Source: Topomyia yanbarensis
Taxonomy: Eukaryota > Arthropoda > Insecta > Diptera > Culicidae
Assembly: GCF_030247195.1 (NCBI RefSeq)
Contig: NC_080672.1
Location: forward strand, 345,896,413 to 345,960,412
Direction of reading: 5' to 3'
Length of the DNA: 64,000 nucleotides
Position numbers and translations under genes: made by a program. Numbering within the stretch: the stretch's first letter is position 1; each line of letters opens with the position of its first letter. Under the pieces are notes generated by a model. That model did no database searches. It was given only the letters and a program-made list of their open reading frames with translations, and was not told where the DNA came from. Below are positions 21,311 through 33,109 of this stretch, one piece after another.

Positions 21311-21471
21311 GATTCCTTTAAGGAACTTCAAGTTAGTGCGCGGTGCGAATCGACGTAACTTGGTTTTGTCATCATCCATGTACACGTCACTCTTGTCTCA
21401 AAAGTCGTTGTATTTGATGTAGTGTTGTATGAACTTCTTCGCGCACTAACTTGGAGTTCCTTAAAGGAATC
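21311..21471. repeat. Inverted repeat with 32-bp arms
   Basis: 21311-21342 (GATTCCTTTAAGGAACTTCA...) pairs with 21440-21471 with one mismatch; the loop is 97 nt. The outermost 17 bases are themselves near-palindromic (ATTCCTTTAAGGAA). Could be a tiny MITE; no TSD recognised. Confidence 0.75.
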
Positions 21472-21699
21472 AAGCTTCGGTTAAACTTCTATGAACGTTG
21501 GCAGTACCACATTACGCTCCACAATGTAGCCACATCCATTAAGAACTGTTCCATCAAGCGCACATTTAGTCTAACACGAATTTGCTTTAAGTCATTCGCA
21601 ATGGTGATTCTCGTAGTAGAGACACATTTCACTTCTGTGGTTTCCTGATTTCACTGCTCAGCCGGAAGAACGATACTGTACTGTTTGTACAGTGGATAA

Positions 21700-22320
21700 G
21701 CAACAAAACAGTAGAAACTGATTGCTTGGTTTTATTGATAACTACAGTGGAGACCAGATTTTATCAGCACCCGATTTTATCTACCCCCATTTTATCAGCT
21801 TTTTGACCCAATTTTATCAGCTTCATATGAAAATTGATAGTGGGTAGTTTGATGGGCTCTAACATAGAAACCAAGTGTAATTCGAGTAAATCCTTTCTTG
21901 GGTATATATTTCTTATCTTAGAGATCTGAAAAACGCAACAATTTTTTTTTTTAAATTTTGCGCTGTCAGACCCGCTTAAGGTAAACTTAAAGTAAATAAC
22001 AGAAAAGGTTGCAACAAAACAGTAGAAACTGATTGCTTGGTTTTATTGATAACTACAGTGGAGACCCGATTTTATCAGCCCCCGATTTTATCTACCCCCA
22101 TTTTATCAGCTTTTTGACCCAATTTTATCAGCTTCATATGAAAATTGATAGTGGGTAGTTTGATGGGCTCTAGCATAGAAACCAAGTGTAATTCGAGTAA
22201 ATCCTTTCTTGGGTATATATTTCTTATCTTAGAGATCTGAAAAACGCAACAATTATTTTTTAAATTTTGCGCTGTCAGACCCGCTTAAGGGAAACTTAAA
22301 GTAAATAATCAGAAAAGGTT
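21700..22320. repeat. 311-bp tandem duplication
   Basis: Unit 1 is 21700-22010 and unit 2 is 22011-22320, nearly identical (for example TCCTTTCTTGGGTATATATT and CGCTGTCAGACCCGCTTAAG in both); differences are an A/C, an A/G, T-run length and a few others. The unit starts 45 bp outside the left end of the MITE at 21745 and so carries flank plus MITE end twice, showing that duplication followed insertion. Confidence 0.9.
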
Positions 22321-22468
22321 GCGAGTCTATATCTTGGGACTAACGAGGAATATTTTAAGAGCATCGGTTTATTAAAAAGACAGAAAAATATATGTCCCGA
22401 TTTTATCAATGTCCCTGTTTTATCAGATTAAAATTCTCCAAGGGGCTGATAAAAACGGGTCTTTGCTG
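21745..22468. mobile_element. Mariner/Tc1-type MITE with duplicated left end
   Basis: The left end CAGTGGAGACCAGATTTTATC and the right end, read on the other strand, CAGCAAAGACCCGTTTTTATC agree at most positions over 23 bp. TA flanks both ends (21743-21744, 22469-22470), the target of Tc1/mariner transposases. Multiple TTTTATCAG motifs recur internally. It has no ORF. The true element is about 310 bp shorter because of the tandem duplication that repeats its left end at 22011-22320. Confidence 0.7.
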
Positions 22469-24221
22469 TATAACAGATGAATTTCAAAGATTCTGCTCTG
22501 GACGAGATTAGAAGGTAGACTGAAGCATATAAAAACTTACAAATAACAGTATATTTTTAAACATGGCGTCCTAGGGTTTTTTAGCTTTTTTGATAAAAAT
22601 ATTCCAGTAACGGTATTTTATTTTTTTAAGGGATATAGTACCGGGGAACCGGTTCTTACTAAAATGATTCGATTCTACGAACCCTAATTCCTACGCAGTC
22701 GTGAAGTCCCTATATCCGCACAGCTGAACCGTAACCCAATTTCACAATCAGAATCACGGCTCGCTGCAATTGGGCTTAATCAGTGTTTTAGTGGGTCACC
22801 TTTTTCATCTCGTCCGCAATTGTAGTGAGTGATTCTGACAGGGGGCCATTCCGAGAACCAAACTCTACATTAGTACCACTCAAAAAAAAACAAGAAAAAG
22901 CTCTAAACAATTTTGAAAAGAAAAAAAAAGGTTAGAAGTGGAGCTCGAGCTACAACTAAAAGAATAACGATTGTCGCCGAGAATATGAAATAATTTGGGG
23001 CGGTCCAAAATAAGCATGAACTGTACTAAAACCTTACATTATATGATGGACACAATGGCAATTTCAAGCGTGCGTACTCTTATTATTTCACCTCTTAGAA
23101 AGAGAAGCAAGCAGGTTTCTCAATAATAGATAAGTAGAATAGTGAGCATTATTTTTTTTCGAGAGTTGTCCTACTGGAGCTGTAGAGCTAGGTTCTCGGA
23201 AGGGCTCCCCGTCTGAATCACATACTACAATTTGCAGACGAGACAGGCAATGGCGTCCACTAAAACACTGCTTTAGGCCAATTGTAGCGGGCCGTGATTC
23301 TGAATGTGATATTCATTGTACGGTTCAGGTATGTGCGGGCGTAGGGGCCCGCGATCGGGTGTATCATCGCGAATGGCTTGAACATTTGTACGTTAACGTG
23401 CTCGATCGCGTGTACGTTTGTATGTCGCGTGTGCTAACGTGTATGCAACTTCGCGTGTATAAATTCTATTTTATAACCGTGTGCCTTTCGCATATTCGCG
23501 TGTGTTCTAGAATGATCGCGCGCTGTCCGTGAATCTGATACTTAATTTTTCGTGTACGGTTCAGATTCCAGAAGAAAGTGGGTTCTTCCATATCATTAGA
23601 GTTCCCAGTCATGTCGCCGTAGAACGTGTGGTCTAGTGGATATGACTTCGTAAGTACTAAAACGTTCACATAATTACCGGAGTGTTATCAAATTTTCGCG
23701 ATTGCGGGCATAGGTGTGCGTAGATGCTCGCAAAGAGCTTAAGCGTTCGTATGTTGTGTTTGTCGCGTGTGCTCGCGTGAATGTGACTTCGCGTGTATAA
23801 ATTCGATTTTGAAACCCTGCGGCCATTCATATATTCACGGGCCGTCGTTCTGATATTTAGTTTTCGGTGTACGGATCACATTCTGACAGGAAGTGAGTTA
23901 CCCCATATCACTAGAGTTCCCGGTCATGTCGCCATGGAACGTTTTGTGTAGTGGATATGGGAGTTATTTTTTTATTAATTTCTCAATTTTATTTATTTTT
24001 ATTAATTAACATGGACCTAGACTGTTAGTACCGAGGATAGAGACTTCCGAACGACCCCGATTCATAATGGCGCGAGCGCGGGAGTTTGTAGATTGGCGCT
24101 TGAGATCGTGTTGGTAATTTTATGAGTGCTGAGACGTTCATCTTATCACCGGGGTATAATCATGTTTGCGAGTTCGTGGGCGTAGGTTGCTTGGAAAATC
24201 GCGAGGGGCTCTAACATTTGT

Positions 24222-24260
24222 ACGCTGACGTCATTTTGTAACATATTATGACGTCAGCGT
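24222..24260. repeat. Perfect 12-bp hairpin at the edge of the large foldback
   Basis: ACGCTGACGTCA (24222-24233) pairs with TGACGTCAGCGT (24249-24260) around a 15-nt AT-rich loop. It lies exactly where homology between the two foldback arms ends and contains two TGACGTCA palindromes. Confidence 0.8.
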
Positions 24261-24650
24261 TAATAGTTCGCATAATAATAAATTATTCGCGCGGAAGCCA
24301 CTGCTTAGAATCGGCATTCTATTCACACATCCATCTGCCGTGGAAGTAACACGGTTGCTCATTATTTTCTTATTATTTTTGCGTTCCAATATTAGTAAAA
24401 GTCCCCCTCTTAATACGAAACCATTGTTCAATTCTAGCTATAGTACCTGACTTGAGAAATGAATTAATTTTACACGAATATATGTTATATAGTGTATGGC
24501 ATTTTATTAGGACGAACTACGAGAATTCGCCGCGCGATTGGAAATTAAACGATATAGATTAAAATATAAGCAATGCTACTTATAGTCGGTTAGCTCTTGT
24601 TGCTTATTTCGCCAATCATATTAATACAACAAGGCATAAATTTCCCAGAT

Positions 24651-24672
24651 TCTCGGCGGCCGGCTGCCGAGA
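24651..24672. repeat. GC palindrome, copy 1
   Basis: TCTCGGC.GCCGGC.GCCGAGA, a 22-nt palindrome with one mismatched pair, in AT-rich DNA. Confidence 0.8.
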
Positions 24673-25013
24673 GCCGTTTTATATGACAATGCTGTCACCT
24701 CGGTTGGTTTATTATCATCAACGCAATTCGTCTAGAGATTTCATAATGTCGCGCGCGGATATTGATAGCAAAAGAGTCGGCATGTAACAAATTCGTTTAT
24801 GGAGAAAGCATATAATTAACACGTTTTGATCACGATAATCACACTAAGATACCAGAATAGTAAGATTCAATGAAGTATTAACAATTCCATTACAATGGAT
24901 ATCTCGAGCCAGTAAAGACAATTTCATGACATTCTATTTTATTGTTCTAGAATTGATGAGCTTTGCCGGTCCCCTATCTTTTACAAATATTGCTCAATTA
25001 AATATAAGCAACA

Positions 25014-25037
25014 CTCCCGACGGCCGGCTGTCCGGAG
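25014..25037. repeat. GC palindrome, copy 2
   Basis: CTCC..ACGGCCGGCTGTCCGGAG: the same core GGCCGGCTG with altered arms that remain complementary (CTCC with GGAG), suggesting compensating change. Confidence 0.7.
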
Positions 25038-25101
25038 TTTGAATTGCATATTTCACACCGAGTTTCCAAATAATAAAACAAACGATAAATCTTTAAAAAA
25101 T

Positions 25102-25124
25102 TCTCGGCAGCCGGCTGCCCAGAG
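25102..25124. repeat. GC palindrome, copy 3
   Basis: TCTCGGCAGCCGGCTGCC followed by CAGAG, preceded by TTTAAAAAAT; its flanks match copy 4. Confidence 0.8.
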
Positions 25125-26317
25125 CAATTAACACATGATAACATTTACGATAGTATCACATATCAAGGTGAATCCCGATTTATGTAACTATTTATCCCAT
25201 CCCACTAACAAAACCACCTTCCCGTGGCAACCGTGGAGATGCAGAGGTATACACGGTCTCCATAACAACGGTTGTTACACTAACATTCCTTCCCTTCCCC
25301 GATGACTGTAAGGACGTGGCCGGCGCCGTTATTGGCAATTCAAAATGTTGAACTCTCGAAACGTGCACATTAAGAATGGATAGCTACTCCCAGGCCCCAT
25401 TCGTTGGTTCTCTGTGCAATTTCGCTTGTTCTGGTCAATCACGGAGTAGCAACTACGAATTGTGCGGTCATCATGCTCATACTCATGCTCATGAAAGCAA
25501 ATTAATGAATATGACAATGAAACATTTGCTCTTCGTGCTGAAACGACTGCCGCAAACTGGTAAATGGTTTGGATCCTTCTCGCGAATTGTTAATTCTCAA
25601 CCCTCATACAGGATAGAAATTATCATTCCACTCAGACAAGACCATGCGTATTCCTCACGCACATTTAATGCCCTGTAGATTATTTAGCTCTCTAGTTGGT
25701 CAAATGAAAACTAAACAAACATAGAAATTAGTTTAGTAAGTCTAAAGAAATGTCAGTTCGATCGGCATCACTCGGCGGATACGCGTTTTCTTACAATGCA
25801 ATCAGATCAACAAACTTTTAGAATTACAGTCGACAATTTATGTGCAATTTTGAAAATATTTAAATGAAAAATACTATTTGTTTGCAATTACATAAGATCG
25901 AAAATTAGTTTCTTAACCAAGGTGGCTTATGTTCAAAGATAGCACTGTTGATAAATCACCTAATAAAAATAGGTGCTAAGACACGCGGACGAAAATAGCT
26001 GATTTCCGCCCGCAGGTTCTTGCACTGCGTCGGATTCGAAAAAATCTAAATTCTTGCAAACAAGCTCTCTAATTTTTTGAAAAAATGAGGTTGAACATTT
26101 TCATACAATGTTCTGTATAAACTTCACATCACTGCAGCAACGATCACAAGCTTACCCGTTTAGGGCGCATGTATGAGTGTGGCTAACCATAATCAAATCA
26201 TTTGAGAGAGTTTTGCACACAACGTGTTTCAATTCTTCGATGCATGACTCTGTGTTTCATATCATTCAATAAAGTGTTTCGTGCAAATCAATACAACAAA
26301 CTGTTTCTTTAAAAAAT

Positions 26318-26339
26318 CTTGGCAGCTGGCTGCCTAGAG
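26318..26339. repeat. GC palindrome, copy 4
   Basis: CTTGGCAGCTGGCTGCCTAGAG. The preceding TTTAAAAAAT and following AGTTAATTTAACA resemble the flanks of copy 3, so both come from one longer repeat. Confidence 0.75.
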
Positions 26340-26399
26340 TAGTTAATTTAACATTTAGTTGGTACTCTGACCAAAAATTGGTTTTCCGTTAATCCGTTG

Positions 26400-26442
26400 G
26401 CTCTGTTAAGTATAATATCACTCATATTATACTTAACAGAGC
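26400..26442. repeat. Perfect 19-bp hairpin with 5-nt loop
   Basis: GCTCTGTTAAGTATAATAT (26400-26418), loop CACTC, then its exact complement (26424-26442). A weaker outer pair is TTAGTTGGTACT near 26355 with AGTACCCAACCA near 26465. No mismatch in the inner stem, which is unusual in decaying DNA. Confidence 0.9.
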
Positions 26443-29400
26443 ACTGATATTATTCTCAGTTAATAGTACCCAACCAAAGCGATCTTCTGAACACCGCCCA
26501 GCAGTTTCCATACTGTTTCACATCATCGCAACATCAACCTAGCAACGTTTTACAAGTCATAAATCAAATCTCCTGTCCGCGATACTCCCGCGCTCCAACT
26601 CGAATTATGTTTCGTGCGGCGGGGAACTGCTACACTACTACCAGTAGTAGTAGCAGCAGCACAGCAGTAGAGTAAAAATGTTAATTTTCCGTTTTTTAAT
26701 TGGGCAACTTGGAATAAATTTGCTCTTTTGTTCGTCGTAAGATGAAGAAAAAAAACGACGCTGATTTCAGCCGGGCCCAACTTTGCCATTCGGTCGACCG
26801 TACCAATAGCGGTTCCTGAAAGTCTGCAAAGTTGCTTGAGTGGAGGCATTTCTTCCTTGCTTTTCCTTGTTCTTAAAATGACACCCTCGACTTAATCAAA
26901 AGTGCACTGTACCGCAAAAAATGAAAAGGCCGCAGAACTGGTGAGAGTAGTTTAAGAAAGAATGAAGAAATATTGCTGCCGCAGCTTGCAAGCACCCCCT
27001 TCAGATGAAACACGGAAGAAAGTGGAAAAAGAAAATATGTTCCTGATTTGTTTACATCCCTACCCTAGGTCAGAGTCCTATCCGCGAAGTTCGGGGAAAT
27101 ACTTTCCACAATAGCTATACCTCGAAGGCTTCAAATGATTCGCATAGTGGAAGAACAAGTGCCCCCACTTGACACAATGCACTCTTTTCCATCAGTCGCT
27201 GGTGTTGGCGGAGAAAGACACTACACTAGCATCACTGAACGTGTGGGGGTGTGTGTACGGATTGGTTGCTTGTGGCCTACGATGAACTTCCTTTGTTCAT
27301 CCTGTCCCGACGGTTTGCTCAACGCAAAGGGGGACAACTGCCACGGACCTGGCTTTGTTGTTTCCCTCCCTCTCACCAGTCAGTGTTATTCTGCTACGAG
27401 CCAAAGACAGTTCACTCAATTATGGTCGTCATTTGTTTCCTACCCTTTCGCATATGCGATGACATAGTGTGGCTTTCATGTCTGGTGAAGCCTGATGTGC
27501 TGCTTGCAGGTACAGATGGATGGGTTTGCTTTCTCTGCAATTTTGTTGGGTAAATTGCAACATTTGCAAAACGAACTTTCGATCCCTGGAAAGGTGGGTC
27601 AAAGCGTTCGTACCCTTCGCCAGAGCATAGCTAGAAAAGGCGGGAGGTTTTCGCAAAGATCTCCTTCCACCGACAATCACTGAAGGTCATCTTCAACAGT
27701 AATAAGAGCACAGGACCGTTTACTCGGCTTTCACTATGGCGAAAAGGGCACATTCCCATTCTTTCGCTCAACCATGCAGAGGTTTCCATCGTAAATGATG
27801 CTATGCAACGATAAACCAGATCCGCTTTCTAAGATAGGATACGATACTCCTGTTCTAAATCCGGTACTTTAAACGTTCCGTATGTGTGAAAAGAAGCTCT
27901 TTTTCCGCATTGCACATCCAGCTCATGTGAGCCGACGGATCGTGTAGAAAATTATGCATCGAGTACACTTTTTCTCTGGTTGGCATGTTTTTTTATCAAA
28001 CCTGGCGCTGCAGAATTCTCGATTAGTTCGTTCCCCTCAGGTGGTTTCCATATCATCTAGCGGACGAGAAAGGATACGAAGCTTGTGAAGAGCTGAGGCG
28101 ACACGGTTCGCAGATAACGGAAACGTGTCCTGAACGGGATGAGAGGGCAATAAAATAGGTGAAACCTTCAAGTATTGGGGACAAAGCCATTATCGAATAT
28201 TGGATAAACATTGAATATAAAAATTGAAACACTGCGTATAATCAAGTACTACACAACCTCAAGTATCCCGTCACAAACAGACGAGTTCTCACTTTTATGT
28301 CGAATGTCAAGATGAAAGCTCTTGTATTCGGTTTTATAGTTGCCTGGCAGCTCACTCCGAAAGTCGGTCGTTGATCGGGCTCCCAGGGAGAGAGCGTTTT
28401 GTTTTTGATTTCATTTCGCCTCCCTCGGACCTTCGCCACGGTGCAACCTCCAGCTGAGCCCACTCACTTTCATTGTACAAATGTGCCTACAACTTTTTGA
28501 CGGGATAGCGTATTACATCCGTATTCCAGCCAGACGAGGTCGTCACCGTCGTCTTCGTCGTTGTTTCGTTTTTTTCTTTTTATCGTTCGCCTTTTTGGCT
28601 GTGACTCAATTTTTCCCAATGTTTTTTTTTCTTTCTCTATACGGTTTGTCGATCTTGCAGTGGATACAACGGTACTTCTCGGCTGTCCCAGCGAGTTGAC
28701 TTGATGCGGGCAACACGTCCAAAGTTTTTTTTAATTGTATTTAGCTTGTTTTATGCTTACGCTTCTCTCACTTTCGTATTTAGTGTGAAAGGGAGATATT
28801 TAAAACGAGTTATTCATAAAGGAATTGGAGATTTTCTTACACAAGTTTTTTTTAACTATTTTGGTGTTTAATAATATTTAATTTGCTATAAACAGCAAAA
28901 AAACTTGCAAATTTTAAAAATGGCCGCACTATAAATTATCATACCTGTTTTCCCCTTTTTCTCTTTTTTTAAGTTTATGTTCAAGATTGACTACATAACT
29001 CAAAAGGAATCTGAATTAATATTTAAATTGTGAAAAAAATAGATGTAAACAGTACAAGAATTACCGCATGAAACGCGTTGGACCGTTTTGCCCAGATTCG
29101 TCCCATAATTCGAGCTTGTAATTAATTACAGTTTCGAAAGTATTCGCACAACATGCCTTCATCCCTGCAGTGAACCCAAGAGTGAACCTGTTCGACTTAG
29201 AAATTGCCACGAGATGTTATGCAATTTAGTTAAAATGAAGGTATTTTCTATTACAAAAAAACCCAAGTAACCAATAATCATTATAACGTAGCCTAATATC
29301 TGCTTTAATCCTTTCAACTTTTTTCTAGTTTATGCAGGGTTTCAAAACTATTTTTCCTTGGCAACGGTAGGGTCAAGAAACACGAAAAGCCTTTTTTCAT

Positions 29401-32400
29401 AAAGATAGGTGCTTCCCTCGTAGTGCTGCTCATTTTTACCTTCCAATGCTCAATACATTTTTTCTAGAATATTTACAATAGTTCACTTGCATGGAAAACG
29501 TAGCGAAAGACAGTCCAAATTGATAGGTTTTATTAGTTTTCAATAATATTGCAACATAACGAAAATGTATGAAAAATTCATTTTCCGTCGTCAAGGGAAA
29601 CTGTCCCTGGCAGCACTGCTCCATCGGAATCCTATCAGACTAATTACAATAACTTCAATACCAGAGCTGATCCTTATAAGTGTCAATACTCAAATGAAAG
29701 GTAATAGTCATATTTTTATCCTTGTTTTTGTGAGCAAATCTTACCTCAATCAAAAGTTATAGCTGAATGGGTTAAATCTACATGTAGGGTAGTTTTAATG
29801 AGCCGGTAACCTCTACATTCCGATATAATGATGTTATTATGCCACGAAAAGTGAAATATTGTGCCGTTACTGTGCAGAAATTGACAAATCGGTTTTTGCG
29901 TTTCGAATGCTATTATATAGCTATTAGAAAGCTTCAATAGGCTTTAATTTTTCGCAATGGTTTTGCAACGATTTTTTATCTCTCCTTTTCGGTATGATGA
30001 ACAGAAAAGGAAAATCATAAAAATATTGCTTAGAATCATAACTGATTCCCTTAAATATTGTAATGAATAATCCTTAACGGAAATTCGTTCTCACACGATA
30101 TGAATAATGAGTTTTACGAAAATAACCTTTAGTATGTCTCGAACAGAGGTATCTTGCTTCGAGTTGCGCACTTTTGATGCCTGGGCTATATTGCATATGT
30201 TCGAATGAAATGAAATATGCCGAATATGATTTTCAAGACGAGTTGCATAACGAATAAACCCACACCATTACATTAGCTTTATATCGGCTTTATATTTGCT
30301 CTATAATGGCACTAAATGCATATGTGAAGCATACATGCTATACAGATCCTTGAAGCATGTACGCGTAATACAGTTTATAAACGTATACAGAGTAAGCGAT
30401 AATGTTATATTTTGCCTATGCCTGTATACATTTATGATTCTAATATGGAGATTGATTGCATTGTGAACGCTACAATAGAGTTTCAATGCAATATTACTGC
30501 AAATGTACATTGTGCAACGGTTTAATGCTTATTATTATTTAGGAAGTGCTACATTACGGCAACGGCGTTCAGATGAACTCGCGGACTTAGGTTAGGGCAA
30601 CCGAAGCATTTAAAAAAAACCGGTAATTTATGTATTGGAAATGAGAAAACCAGTAAAAGCCGGTAATCAGAAAATACATAAAAATAACAGTGGTGTTTAC
30701 AACACAGTCATATTCAACTTGAATTGGTTTCAATTCATAATTTACCAAGAAAATAATAATTGAACGCACGTTACTTGAGTGTCCCTGATTTGATTCGACA
30801 GCTTGCTTCTGCATCGTAGCTATAGGTCAGATTTATCCAGGTCGAAGCTGTCACCGGTAACCAAATGTTCCATTTGAACAGTCCTACTCGGTTTATGAAA
30901 TCGCTTGAGAATGAATTCCACATCGTCCAGCGTTTATAGGCTTCCTTTTTCAATTTCTTTTGACGTACCTAGTTGCAGTGTCGCTCTTAGATGGAACACT
31001 TTAAAAAAAATTAATCTATCGACTTTTTAAAACTGTACCATCTATTGACAGAGTTCTATGATAGTTTCGAGTTTTATCGGTTTGCACAATTTATTCCAGC
31101 AACATTTGGTGTGCACTGTATCACATGAAGGATTATTATACAAGTATACCTCGATAGCACCTACCCTCGTTAGTACGTACCCTAGATAGCACGTATACTG
31201 ACCAAAAAACCCGTTTGATTTTATAAACTTCAACAAAATGGGGCAAATTCTACAAAAGTGATATGAGTTTGAAGAGAACATCAACATATTTTCAAAAAGT
31301 TGTGGGATACTTGGTGGAGTTCTGGTAAGTATTTCAAACTTTAAGTAAGCCATAAATCCATCGTGAAAGTCTATTAGATATGAAAATAATTACACAAGTT
31401 TTGGAGACGTCCTACAAGTTTCCAGAAGGTCCCTCAAATTTCGGGAGACTGCTCACTTACAAGGAGAGCATTAGAACTTCAGACAATTTGTACGACAATC
31501 AGTTCAGTTATATTTTTTCACACTTCAGAGTATCTAAATTAACTTTAAGGATGATCTTCGTAGGTCGCATAGAAACATTAGGAAATACTTTAAACTTCAA
31601 AGACTTTCTAAGGAAACAATTTCTATATACAGCAGAATGTTCACGATTTACACTCTTATTTTCCCAAACTTAGGGTATTTCAGCGAACTTCTGAACATTC
31701 AGAAATATTATTATAGTTTCAGTATATTTTGTTAACGGTTTTCGACAACTCAGTCAAACTGAACTAAAGTTCAAGAAAATCCTACGAGCTTGAGTAAAAT
31801 TTTCTTTTCAGAATCTCTGGAAAGCGCGAATCTTCAAGAATGTTATAAGTTTTTTCTGAATTTTTTTTCAAACCTAAGGGACGTCTGCCAATTTTATGAA
31901 AAAAATTCAAGCCTCAAATATATTTCATACAACTTACATTTAACTTCAACTAAGTATTTGTGTTGCGTTGTGTTGTGATGATTTGCGGATTTTTGCGGAT
32001 TGCACACTGACTTCATGTTTGACTGCTGATTATTTAATAAGAGTTGCTTTGGAAATGGTAAGTAGGAATTCGTACCAATATGACCCACGTTGAAACCCCA
32101 ACAATTAAATTTTCAATAGTGTACTACTGAACATAGGTAAACAATCTTTCGATTAATTATTTCTTAATCGATTAATGGCTAAAGAAATAAAATGATTTAA
32201 TAAATTACAGTGTTATTACCGCGCAAATCTGAAATTTTGCCAATCTGGGAATCAAAACGTACCCAGTTTAAAACTAAAACAACTTGAAGTCCAAGTTCTG
32301 CGGCGATTTATTTTATATGGATGTCTCAATGTTGAACTTCAACCGAAACAATTGCAACCCCAGTTTAATCGTTTGTTTTAAAGTTCAAATAGTATTGTCT

Positions 32401-33109
32401 TAAAATTTAAATTTGTTGGCAGCGCCGTTTTGCTTGTTGTTTAATTTAAAACACGTTTAAAACTGTGTTACATATGTTGGATTGCCTACCAAGAATCGAT
32501 ACAGATTAGCTTCGTAATTTTTTGAAAACTAAACCGAAACTGCTCTAACATAACTCAATCTGCTAGCCCATCAAAAACCCCAACTAACTATCGCCTTTCA
32601 ATGGGAACAAATCCAGTTAGGTCCTTCCGTGCTTTAGAACAACCTCCAGAAGCTTGTTGTCAGGTACATCAGTGATTAAAACGTACCAATAGGCTCATTA
32701 CCGTACGTACCAACAATCCGCCGAAAATATTTTGTAACTCCGTTCGTATCGCCAAACCAACGCACACACAAATATGAAAATTATAACACACGTTCAGAAT
32801 AATCAATTAACAAAGAACAAAGTCTTTCTGAATTCTGCTGCAATAAATACTGAAGCGGTCATTTATACATAGAAGAATAGCTTTTTTAGGTAATACTCCT
32901 ACAGCTGGTTGTTTAGAGTTCAAATTGTAATTGTTTAGAAAACAGGTTAGCTCAAAAACTAAATAAGATCTTGTCTTTTTCTTGGAACCACGTACTCGAA
33001 GACTAACTAAAATCTTTGACAACAAACTATGCTTTACAGGTCGCATACCTTCTAAATCTTCAACTTCGCGATACCTATGGAAGAGTGATGCATAGTCTCC
33101 CTTCCGTTA

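Larger units (their letters stand above)
20664..22686. mobile_element. 2.0-kb non-autonomous hAT-like element
   Basis: Ends TAGGGTT and AACCCTA form short terminal inverted repeats next to an 8-bp target duplication with one mismatch, as in hAT elements. Subterminal DNA holds repeated GGTACCGG motifs on the left (20675-20765) and GTACCGG/GGAACCGG on the right (22625-22655), possible transposase-binding repeats. The interior carries a 161-bp hairpin and a mariner-type MITE. No transposase frame is present; the 65-codon frame at 21451-21648 is not related to one. It is inserted in the left arm of the large foldback. Confidence 0.78.
19983..24232. mobile_element. Large composite foldback element (arms of about 1 kb)
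   Basis: Left arm: about 19983-20663, interrupted by a 2-kb insertion, then 22687 to about 22870. Right arm: about 23185-24232. Read on opposite strands the arms are collinear: CGCTCAAGCCCTTCGCGA (left) with CGCTTAAGCTCTTTGCGAGC (right copy), GTGAACGTTTT, TCTCAAGC..CTACAAAC, ATGAATCGG, ATATCCACTA.ACAA.ACGTTCCA.GGCGA.ATGACCGG, and AAACACTG..TTGGG. Within the right arm the subunit at about 23400-23660 recurs at about 23740-23960, a direct repeat of roughly 330 bp. The central spacer is about 22870-23185. Outer ends are imprecise and I see no clear TSD. No coding capacity is seen. Related fragments lie at 10160-10470 and 43490-43620. Confidence 0.72.
24261..33109. other. Long interval without a recognisable gene
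   Basis: No frame here shows a known domain. It holds four GC palindromes and a 19-bp hairpin (listed separately), a CAG/TAG-rich tract near 26640-26670, a GC-richer stretch at about 25180-25330 that could be an old transposon end, and a motif CGATAGCAC..TACCCT repeated at about 31150-31200. The stretch 27000-28720 is less AT-rich and could be promoter or untranslated DNA, but its plus-strand frames (27135-27467, 27251-27553) overlap each other in different phases and show no domain. Confidence 0.45.

Noticed and set aside
25180..25330. GC-richer block as a named transposon family
   Set aside because: It looked familiar as a mosquito repeat but no ends or coding motif could be defined, so no name is given.
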